Notes under the pieces: model-generated
Database searches by the model: none
Told to the model about the DNA's origin: nothing
Seen by the model: the letters and a program-made list of their open reading frames with translations, nothing else
Assembly: GCA_036008685.1 (NCBI GenBank)
Contig: DASYNF010000198.1
Location: 1-64,000 of the forward strand
Direction: 5' to 3'
Length of the DNA: 64,000 nt
Source: Actinomadura_C sp036008685
GTDB lineage: Bacteria; Actinomycetota; Actinomycetes; Streptosporangiales; Streptosporangiaceae
Program-made: the position numbers and the translations under genes
Shown here: piece after piece, positions 7,888 to 14,347 of the stretch
Numbering within the stretch: the stretch's first letter is position 1
Layout: every line of letters starts with the position of its first letter

Positions 7888-8439
7888 TCAGGTGTAGCTC
7901 TCTCCGAGCGTCTCCCGGAACTGCTTGCGGGCCTCGTGAATGCGGGACTTGACCGTGCCGAGCGGCAGCCCCAGCTGATCGGCGATCTCGGCGTATTCCA
8001 GTTGCGACACGTCCCGCAGCACGAGCGCCTGGATGAGGTCGGGCTTGCGCGCCTCGAGGACCTCCATGGCTTCGAGGATGTCGACCCGGGATCCGGCGAT
8101 CACGCTCGTACGGTGCGGGTCGGGGCGCTGCTGGGGCAGTTCCCCGGCCTGCTCGACCGATCGCCGCTTGAGCGAGCGGTAGGTCGAGCGGGCGGAGTTG
8201 GACACGACCACGTGGAGCCAGGTGCTGAACCTGGACCGGCCTTCGAACCGATGGATGTTACGGGCCACCTGCAGGAGCGCGTCCTGGCACGCCTCCTCGG
8301 CGTCCTGCCGGCACGGCAGGAAGCGGGCCGCGTGACGGAGCACGTCCGGCTCGACCGCCCGGAGCAGCTCGTTGAGGGCTCCCTGGTCTCCCTGGGCGGC
8401 CTTCCCGGCCAGCTCCTCGGTCCGCTCGTCAAACGCCAT
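7888..8439 (-). CDS. RNA polymerase ECF sigma factor
   Basis: 183 residues from ATG 8439, preceded by GAGGGTGGG. Region sigma-2 spans about 20-90 (DAEEACQDALLQVARNIHRF, then FSTWLHVVVSNSARS) and region sigma-4 about 125-178 with the HTH LEYAEIADQLGLPLGTVKSRIHEARKQ (shown in parts: LEYAEIADQLGLPLGTVK). This is the two-domain ECF layout without sigma-3. No anti-sigma gene is adjacent. Instead the divergent neighbour (172 bp away) is a membrane Ser/Thr kinase, so the factor may be controlled by phosphorylation; that is inference. The open frame continues far upstream but loses sigma-family similarity, so the ATG with a good ribosome site is preferred. Confidence 0.9.
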   Translation of the reverse strand: MAFDERTEELAGKAAQGDQGALNELLRAVEPDVLRHAARFLPCRQDAEEACQDALLQVARNIHRFEGRSRFSTWLHVVVSNSARSTYRSLKRRSVEQAGELPQQRPDPHRTSVIAGSRVDILEAMEVLEARKPDLIQALVLRDVSQLEYAEIADQLGLPLGTVKSRIHEARKQFRETLGESYT

Positions 8440-8610
8440 GCCGCCCACCCTCAGCTCGTGTCCCACCGCTCCGCGGGGCGTCCGTGAACCGATGACCTCA
8501 CCGGTCCCGCAACGTGGCCGGCCCGTCACCGCACGCGTTTCTCGGTCCGTGCGGCGCGCCATCCCGCCCGCGCGCTCCCGGGAGCACCCCGTTTTCGGCA
8601 TGATACGGGG

Positions 8611-10458
8611 GTGTCCATGCCTACATCTGTCGGTCGTTATCGAATCGACCACGTCCTCGGCTCCGGGGCATTCGCCTCCGTATGGCTGGGCCACGATGAC
8701 GCCCTCGCCGTCCAGGTCGCCATCAAAGTGCTGTCCGGAAGCCTTCTCGACGACCTGGACGTTCGTAACCGCTTCCTCGAGGAGGCCCGCATTCTCCGGC
8801 GGGCCGACTCCGACCGGCTGGTGCGCGTCCACGACATCGGGGAGCTGCCGGACGGCCGCCCCTACTTCGTCATGTCCTACGCGGACGGCGGCACGCTGGC
8901 GGACCGGATGAGACATCGGCCGCTTCCGGTCAAGGAAGCCCTCGCGATGGCCGAGGACATCGCCTACGGGGTCGAGGTCATCCACCGGCTCGGGATCATC
9001 CACCGGGACCTCAAGCCCTCGAACGTGCTCTTCCACTCGACGGCGGACGGTGGCGAGCGCCTCCTGATCGCCGACCTGGGCCTGGCCAAGGCTCTGGCGC
9101 ACGCCTCGGGGTCGTTCACCCTCCCGGTCGGGACCCCCGGCTACATGTCCCCCGAGCAGATGCGGTTCGGCGGCGGCCTGGACGTACGCGCGGATGTGTA
9201 CGGGCTCGGCGCGCTGACCTACCACATGCTGACCGGTCGCCCGCCGGCGCCGGCGCCGGTGAAGTCCCCGCCGAGCAGCCTTCGCCCCGAGCTCGGTCCT
9301 GAGTACGACCAGGTGATCCTGCGCGCGCTCGCACCGCAACGCGAGAACAGGTGGCCCACGGCGGAGGCCTTCGCCCATGCCATCACCACGCTGCCCCCGC
9401 CGTCCGGTGCCGTGGCGACATCCCCGCGGAGCCAGGACGGGACGCCCGGCCCGCCGCCATCGCCCGTACCCTCCGCCGGCCACGGGACGCCCGGCCCGCC
9501 CCCGGGGACCGGCCCCCAGGCCGCCCCGGCCGACGGGGCCACGCGGGCGCAGGACGGCATCCCCACGGTCCAGCCCCGCGTTCACGCCGACGCGCCCGCC
9601 GGCGAGACGCTGGCCGACGGCGGTCCACGGCCGACCGCGGAGATGCCGGAGGTGCGGGAGGCGCGGTCCGATGGCACCGTCGTCCTTCCCCGGCCGCCGC
9701 AGGACCCGCCGCGTGGCCACGGGGACCACGGACCCGGCGGACCGGCCGGGCCCGGCCCGGGGCCGTCAGGACCACACGGGGGGCCGTACGGGGAGCCGCA
9801 CGGAGGGCCGGGCTCCGGCGGACCGCCGGGCCCGCCGCGGGCCGACGGTCCACGGGACGCCAGGAAGCTGCTGGTTCCCGGCGCCATCGCCGCCGGGATC
9901 CTTGCCGTCGCGGTGCTCGGCGGGCTGTTGTCGGGAACCTTCTTCTCCGGTGACAAGGGCGAGCGGAGCAAGCCGAAACCCGATCCGAACTTCGTGACGG
10001 TCAGCGACGCCTCGGGCAAGCTGACGGCGACGGTCCCGAAGGCCTGGCCCGAACAGTCGCAGCGGACCTGGGAGCCCTCCGAGGTGGCGCTCGCCGACGC
10101 CCAGCCGCGGCCGGTGCTGCGTGCGACCCCGGACTTCACCGGGTTTCGCACCACGGCGGGCAAGACTCCGGGCGTCTTCATCGGGATGACGACGGACGTC
10201 ACTCCAGGCAAGCTGCCACCGCCGAGCGCGGCCCAGCACTCCCGGTGCACCAAGGGCCGGCCGGAGGGCTACGCGCGCGGCTCGCTCAAGGGCACGGTGA
10301 CCCGCTTCACCGGATGCGCGACGGGCACCCCATCGATCACCGAGATCGGGCTGACCGACACCGGCGGCCGGTTCGGCGTCTGGATCCGGATCAAGCAGCT
10401 CGAGGGTAAGGACCTGACCGAGCAGATCCTCGACAGCGTCGTGGTCAAGGGGCCTTAG
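8611..10458 (+). CDS. Membrane-anchored Ser/Thr protein kinase (PknB family)
   Basis: 615 residues from GTG 8611 (ATG 8617 equally possible). The kinase domain (about 8-270) has the glycine loop GSGAFASVWLG, the ATP lysine in VAIKVL, catalytic HRDLKPSN, and activation/P+1 sequence GTPGYMSPEQ. The metal-binding triad reads DLG instead of DFG, a tolerated variant. A Pro/Gly-rich linker (about 270-415) with repeated GTPGPPPxP blocks joins it to one transmembrane helix (about 420-445, VPGAIAAGILAVAVLGGLLSG) and an extracytoplasmic domain of about 165 residues with cysteines and no PASTA repeats. It probably senses something outside and phosphorylates cytoplasmic proteins. It is divergent from the ECF sigma gene. 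Ligand unknown. Confidence 0.93.
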   Translation: MSMPTSVGRYRIDHVLGSGAFASVWLGHDDALAVQVAIKVLSGSLLDDLDVRNRFLEEARILRRADSDRLVRVHDIGELPDGRPYFVMSYADGGTLADRMRHRPLPVKEALAMAEDIAYGVEVIHRLGIIHRDLKPSNVLFHSTADGGERLLIADLGLAKALAHASGSFTLPVGTPGYMSPEQMRFGGGLDVRADVYGLGALTYHMLTGRPPAPAPVKSPPSSLRPELGPEYDQVILRALAPQRENRWPTAEAFAHAITTLPPPSGAVATSPRSQDGTPGPPPSPVPSAGHGTPGPPPGTGPQAAPADGATRAQDGIPTVQPRVHADAPAGETLADGGPRPTAEMPEVREARSDGTVVLPRPPQDPPRGHGDHGPGGPAGPGPGPSGPHGGPYGEPHGGPGSGGPPGPPRADGPRDARKLLVPGAIAAGILAVAVLGGLLSGTFFSGDKGERSKPKPDPNFVTVSDASGKLTATVPKAWPEQSQRTWEPSEVALADAQPRPVLRATPDFTGFRTTAGKTPGVFIGMTTDVTPGKLPPPSAAQHSRCTKGRPEGYARGSLKGTVTRFTGCATGTPSITEIGLTDTGGRFGVWIRIKQLEGKDLTEQILDSVVVKGP

Positions 10459-10592
10459 CCGCGGACGGCGGGCCGTGGGTCTCGCGTGTGAAGTGATCCG
10501 GCCGCTGGGCACACCGGGCTGAAGGACCTATCGACGGAGGAGTGCCCCCGCACAGGCGCGACTTCATGCTCTCGGAGGCGTCCGGGGTGGGG

Positions 10593-11813
10593 TCACGGGC
10601 GGGGCCGGGCGGGGATGCGGACGTGCTCGGGGAGCGGGCCGTAGCCGAGCAGGCGGGCGATGACCCGGCGGAGCGGCGGCACGCTTCGCGCGAGCCTCAG
10701 GAGGCGGGGCGGGGCGGCGGGCCGCTGCCCGCTCAGAGCCGGGTCGATGAAGGCGTTCTGCATCGTGATCTGGAAGCGCTGAACCGCCATGGTGGGGGGC
10801 TTGCGGCGGCGCTCAACCGCCGCGAGATCCGCGGTCCGCACGATGCCCGAACGCAGTGGGCCGGCCAGCCGGTTCGCCGCCGCGACCGCGTCCTGGACGG
10901 CCAGGTTGATGCCGACCCCGGCCACCGGGGACATCGCGTGGGCCGCGTCTCCGATGACCAGCAGGCCCGGACGGTACCAGCGGCGCAGCCGTTCGACCCG
11001 GACCTCGAGCACGCTGATCTGGTCGAACTCCAGCTTTCCGATGCGGTCGCGCACGAACGGGAGCAGGTCGGCGACATGCCGCCGCACCTCCTCGATCCCC
11101 TCCTCCCGCACCTCCTCGAAGCGGCCCTTCGGCACGACATAACCGAACTGCCAGTACGAGCTGCGATTGATGCCGACCATGAGGTGCCCGGCCCCGAGTC
11201 GCAGGAAGGTGTCGGCCCGGTCCTCTTCACCTCGGTCCAGCCGGAACCACGCGACGTCCATGGGCGCCCCGAATTTCCTGGCCGTCAGCCCGGCCGCCCG
11301 GGTGAGCGTGGAGTTACGCCCATCCGCCGCCACGGTCAGGGCCGCGCGGATCTCGTGCTCCTCCCCCTTCACGTCGCGGTAGCGCAGCCCCACGACCCGG
11401 TCCGCCTCGCGGATGAGGTCGTAGGCCTCGGCGTGCATGCGCAGCCGGAAGTGGGGATAGCGGGCCGCCTCCTCGGTGACCATGGTGAGGAAGTCCCACT
11501 GCGGTACGAACGTGATGTAGGGGTGCCGGCTCTTCAGCGAGCGCAGATCCGCGAGCGGGACCTCACCGGCGTCGGTCACCACGTTGAGCCGCTCGACCTT
11601 GCGTTGCGGGAGCCGTTCGAAGGCCGGTCCGAGGCCGAGCTCGTCGATGACCTCCCGGGTGGCCGGATGGATCGTGTCGCCACGGAAGTCCCGCAGGAAG
11701 TCACCGTGCTTTTCGAGTACGACGACGTCGATACCGGATCGGGCGAGCAGCAGCCCGAGGACCGCGCCCGCGGGACCGCCACCGGCGATGCAACAGGTCG
11801 TGGTCTCCGCCAT
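10593..11813 (-). CDS. FAD-dependent monooxygenase (PHBH fold)
   Basis: 406 residues from ATG 11813 with GGGAGG 7 bp upstream. Group A flavoprotein hydroxylase: the ADP-binding GxGxxG is CIAGGGPAGAVLGLLLARSG, the second FAD/NADPH motif DG is in VAADGRNSTL, and the FAD ribityl motif is LLVIGDAAHAMSPVAGVGIN. Such enzymes hydroxylate or epoxidise aromatic or polyketide substrates using NAD(P)H and oxygen. The substrate is not evident; no biosynthetic cluster surrounds it. A palindrome (ACCGCT-N10-AGCGGT) overlies the promoter, suggesting control by an unlinked repressor. Confidence 0.88.
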   Translation of the reverse strand: MAETTTCCIAGGGPAGAVLGLLLARSGIDVVVLEKHGDFLRDFRGDTIHPATREVIDELGLGPAFERLPQRKVERLNVVTDAGEVPLADLRSLKSRHPYITFVPQWDFLTMVTEEAARYPHFRLRMHAEAYDLIREADRVVGLRYRDVKGEEHEIRAALTVAADGRNSTLTRAAGLTARKFGAPMDVAWFRLDRGEEDRADTFLRLGAGHLMVGINRSSYWQFGYVVPKGRFEEVREEGIEEVRRHVADLLPFVRDRIGKLEFDQISVLEVRVERLRRWYRPGLLVIGDAAHAMSPVAGVGINLAVQDAVAAANRLAGPLRSGIVRTADLAAVERRRKPPTMAVQRFQITMQNAFIDPALSGQRPAAPPRLLRLARSVPPLRRVIARLLGYGPLPEHVRIPARPRP

Positions 11814-11834
11814 ATGAAGCCTCCCACACAATTA

Positions 11835-11856
11835 ACCGCTTGTTTATATCAGCGGT
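11835..11856 (-). promoter_or_regulatory. Palindromic candidate operator before the FAD monooxygenase gene
   Basis: ACCGCT-N10-AGCGGT in a notably AT-rich patch (GATATAAAC on the minus strand could be the -10). It lies 22 bp upstream of the ATG. No regulator gene is adjacent. Confidence 0.4.
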
Positions 11857-12012
11857 CGGCGGGTTCCTACCCGGGGAGCGGGGACGTGAAGCATCGGATC
11901 TCGCGGGGTCGCCGCCCGCACGGCCGGGCCGGGTGCCGGGGCCGGGCGGGCCATGGACGCCACCCGGGATCGGCCGGGCGAGAGCACCCGGCTCCGAGCG
12001 GCCGGGCGAAGG

Positions 12013-12855
12013 TCAGCCGCTTCGGACGTCCGCGTGGTCGGCCAGGTCCGCGAGGAGCCGCAGGACTCCCTCGGGGCCTTCGACCACCAGGTCCGCGCGG
12101 TCTGCCAGCGCCGTGACCTCGGCCGAACCGCTGCAGACCTTCACCCCGGGAAGACCGTCCTCTCGGAGCGCGTCGACGGCGTCATAGGCGGCCAGGTCTC
12201 CGAGATCGTCTCCGGCGTAGAGGACGGCCCCGGCGGCCCGCTCGGCGACGAAGTCGCGCAGCGCGACGCCCTTGTCCATGCCCGGCGGCCGGAGTTCGAG
12301 CACGAACCGCCCCGGTTCGACCACGAGGCCGGTCCGCTCGGCCAGCGCGCCGAGGATGCTCCGCAACCGCTCCAGAGCCACCTGCGGCTCGGCCGTACGG
12401 CGGGTGTGGACGGCGAGCGCGTGTCCCTTGTCCTCGATGTGAGTCCCCTCGGGCGCTCCCGCGGCCTCGAGGACGCGTGGCAGCTTCTCCCGGGCCTCGG
12501 CGACTCCGGGATGCTCCTCCGGAGCCGTGAGCGTGCCGGACTCCCAGCGCTCCCGGCCGTACTGCCCCAGCACCGTGAGGCCATCGAGCCCGGCGAACCC
12601 GCCGTACTCGACCGCCAGGGCCGCCGGGCGCCCGGTGATGATGACGACCGACCGCATGAGGGGAGCGAGACGGGTCAGGACCGGCAGCGCGCGGGGATGG
12701 GCCCGCGCCGACGCGGGGTCGTCGACGATCGGGGCCAGCACACCGTCGAAGTCGAGCGCGATGACCGCCTCGGCGGGGTTTTCGCGGATCGCCGCGAACC
12801 CGTCCGCTCCGGCCACCGTCTGGAAGTCGTCCCGCACGTCGTCCATCCTCGTCAT
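12013..12855 (-). CDS. otsB: Trehalose-6-phosphate phosphatase
   Basis: 280 residues, HAD superfamily. The nucleophile motif is ALDFDGVLAPIVDDP (DxDG(T/V)L type), motif II lies in VVIITGRPAA, and the acidic motif in YAGDDLGDLAAYDA, with the trehalose-phosphatase cap region in between. It removes phosphate from the OtsA product. ATG 12855 follows directly after the stop of the DUF3263 gene (12857), so the two genes are translationally close and probably one transcript. Separation from otsA by about 5 kb of unrelated genes is unusual but not rare in actinobacteria. Confidence 0.9.
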   Translation of the reverse strand: MTRMDDVRDDFQTVAGADGFAAIRENPAEAVIALDFDGVLAPIVDDPASARAHPRALPVLTRLAPLMRSVVIITGRPAALAVEYGGFAGLDGLTVLGQYGRERWESGTLTAPEEHPGVAEAREKLPRVLEAAGAPEGTHIEDKGHALAVHTRRTAEPQVALERLRSILGALAERTGLVVEPGRFVLELRPPGMDKGVALRDFVAERAAGAVLYAGDDLGDLAAYDAVDALREDGLPGVKVCSGSAEVTALADRADLVVEGPEGVLRLLADLADHADVRSG

Positions 12856-12856
12856 G

Positions 12857-13207
12857 TCAGGTCTGGATCCCGAGGCGACGCGCGGCACGCTGCCGTCGCC
12901 GCTGCGAACGCACCCGGCGGAGACGCTTGACCAGCATGGGGTCGTGCGCGAGGGCCTCGGGCCGGTCGATCAGGAGGTTGAGGAGCTGGTAGTACCGCGT
13001 CGCCGACATGTCGAACTCTTCGCGGATGGCCTGCTCCTTGGCTCCGGCGTACTTCCACCACTGCCGCTCGAATGCGAGGATCCGGCGGTCACGCTCGGAC
13101 AGGAGGTCGGTGGGGAAGCCGTCGTTCACAGGGCCTTCGCTGCCAGGGCCTTCGTTCACGATGCCGTCCTGAGCGGGGACATCGCCAGAGGTGTCAGCCG
13201 CTCCCAT
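12857..13207 (-). CDS. DUF3263 domain protein
   Basis: 116 residues. The conserved core LSERDRRILAFERQWWKYAG-(AKEQAIREEFDMSATRYYQLLN) occupies about 36-80 and resembles a helix-turn-helix that recognises DNA; the basic tail RSQRRRQRAARRLG follows. The N-terminal 30 residues are acidic and low-complexity. It has a strong ribosome site (AGAGGGG) and sits immediately upstream of otsB. Function unknown; linkage to trehalose metabolism is recurrent in actinobacteria as far as I recall. Confidence 0.8.
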   Translation of the reverse strand: MGAADTSGDVPAQDGIVNEGPGSEGPVNDGFPTDLLSERDRRILAFERQWWKYAGAKEQAIREEFDMSATRYYQLLNLLIDRPEALAHDPMLVKRLRRVRSQRRRQRAARRLGIQT

Positions 13208-13342
13208 GAGGTCCCCTCTGTGGTTACTGGTCCCGGTCGTCCGGGTTCGGCCGGTGTAATCGTACGCGCCGCCACGGCCCCGTTCCCGGGTTCCCCCGGA
13301 ACGGGTGGGCGTCTCCCGGCGGCGTCGCGCCCGGCGCTCATG

Positions 13343-13444
13343 TCAGACGGCGCCGGCCATCCCGCAGAGGATGGAGCCGGCCAGGAAGACCACGATGACG
13401 AAGACCGGCTTACGGCCGGTCATCTTCCTCGTCTTCGGACACAT
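13343..13444 (-). pseudogene. Remnant of an MFS (DHA2-type) drug exporter
   Basis: A 33-codon frame on the minus strand reads MCPKTRKMTGRKPVFVIVVF and ends AGSILCGMAGAV-stop. GRKPVF followed by a hydrophobic helix with AGSxLCGxAG is the loop 2-3 motif A plus helix 3 of EmrB/QacA-type exporters, a family often divergent from a MarR regulator. Here a MarR gene is indeed divergent. Everything else of the transporter is gone. It could still be translated as a single-helix peptide. Confidence 0.5.
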
Positions 13445-13467
13445 GTACGCTACATATAGATCTGCGT

Positions 13468-13484
13468 CACACTACATCTGTGTG
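13468..13484. promoter_or_regulatory. Candidate MarR operator
   Basis: CACAC-N7-GTGTG inverted repeat in the AT-richer stretch just upstream of the marR-family start, with the related half-sites CTACATATAG and CTACATCTG nearby. Confidence 0.4.
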
Positions 13485-13509
13485 TCGCATGCTCCAATGG
13501 AGGCATCGG

Positions 13510-14076
13510 ATGGGGACGAACAACGTCCCGGAGCGCCTGAGCGAGGAGGTGCTCGCCGAGATAGGCGGGGCCCTCTTTCACCTGCGCCGGGTGTGGGCCA
13601 AACCCGACCTGATCCGCAAGCTGCGGGAACAGACGGCGTGCGAGCGCCCACTGCAGATGTCCAATCTCGCGGTCGTCTCCGCGGTCTCCCGGTTCGCCGC
13701 CGAGACCGGAGGCGAAGTGACCGTCGGCGGCGTGGCCGAACGGCTCGAGGTGGACCCGTCCACCGCGAGCCGTCTGGTCGGCCATGCCATTGACGCCGGC
13801 CTTGTCCTGCGCAAGCCCTCACCTGTCGACGCGCGCCGGGCGAACCTGAGGCTGACCGACACGGGGGCCCGCGTGATCGAGGCCGCCGACCGGTTTCGCC
13901 GGCTGTACCTTGCCACGCTGATGGCCGACTGGACCGTCGCCGAGTCCGAGCAGTTCGCCCGGCTGCTGACCCGTTTCACCGAGGCCGCGGCCGAACGCCC
14001 GATCGACCACTCCGGCATCGACCAGATCTTCGAGGAGGCCGACACCGACGAGGAACGCGGCGACACCCCCGCCTGA
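13510..14076 (+). CDS. MarR family transcriptional regulator
   Basis: 188 residues from ATG 13510, which has TGGAGG 8 bp upstream; an earlier in-frame GTG (13480) lacks a site. The winged HTH spans about 45-110: SNLAVVSAVSRFAAE, then VGGVAERLEVDPSTASRLVG (recognition helix) and the wing KPSPVDARRANLRLTDTG. Flanking helices form the dimer. MarR proteins usually repress a neighbouring exporter or enzyme. The divergent neighbour is only an exporter fragment, so this regulator may have lost its original target or control others. Confidence 0.88.
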   Translation: MGTNNVPERLSEEVLAEIGGALFHLRRVWAKPDLIRKLREQTACERPLQMSNLAVVSAVSRFAAETGGEVTVGGVAERLEVDPSTASRLVGHAIDAGLVLRKPSPVDARRANLRLTDTGARVIEAADRFRRLYLATLMADWTVAESEQFARLLTRFTEAAAERPIDHSGIDQIFEEADTDEERGDTPA

Positions 14077-14108
14077 GATCGCCGATCCTCCTGGAGGCCG
14101 GGCTCCCG

Positions 14109-14251
14109 CTAGGGCCGTTGCCGGCCTTCACGGAGCAACGCCAGGCGCACTGGTATTCGTCCGCGTCGATCTCGCCCCGGGCATAGCGCTCGGCCATCTC
14201 CCCGTCGTGCCACGGTCCCGGGTGAGCCGCCACCAAGGTCCACATGCTCAT
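14109..14251 (-). pseudogene. Frameshifted SHOCT-domain small protein
   Basis: ATG 14251 has a strong site (GGGAGG). The frame reads MSMWTLVAAHPGPWHDGEM then AERYARGEIDADEYQ, the start of a SHOCT domain. The expected continuation RLALLREGRQRP-stop is present but in another frame, shifted at about 14148 (one base missing in the DEYQ-RLALL junction). Without correction the frame runs on to 13976, overlapping the marR 3' end. Either a young pseudogene or a sequencing error. Confidence 0.55.
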
Positions 14252-14347
14252 CGACCTCCCGCCTCTCTCGATGCCCCAATCCTGCGGTGGTGGTCGCGGC
14301 CATGTCGCCGTACGATCGGCGGCCCGTGTCCTACACCGGGTGGAGTA

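Noticed and set aside
8440..9729. N-terminal extension of the sigma-factor frame
   Set aside because: Open upstream only because of base composition; it overlaps the divergent kinase gene and an internal ATG with a good ribosome site matches the sigma-factor start.
10542..12116. A 524-codon + strand frame opposite the FAD monooxygenase
   Set aside because: Antisense to a gene with clear FAD motifs; Asp/Gly/Arg-rich shadow composition.
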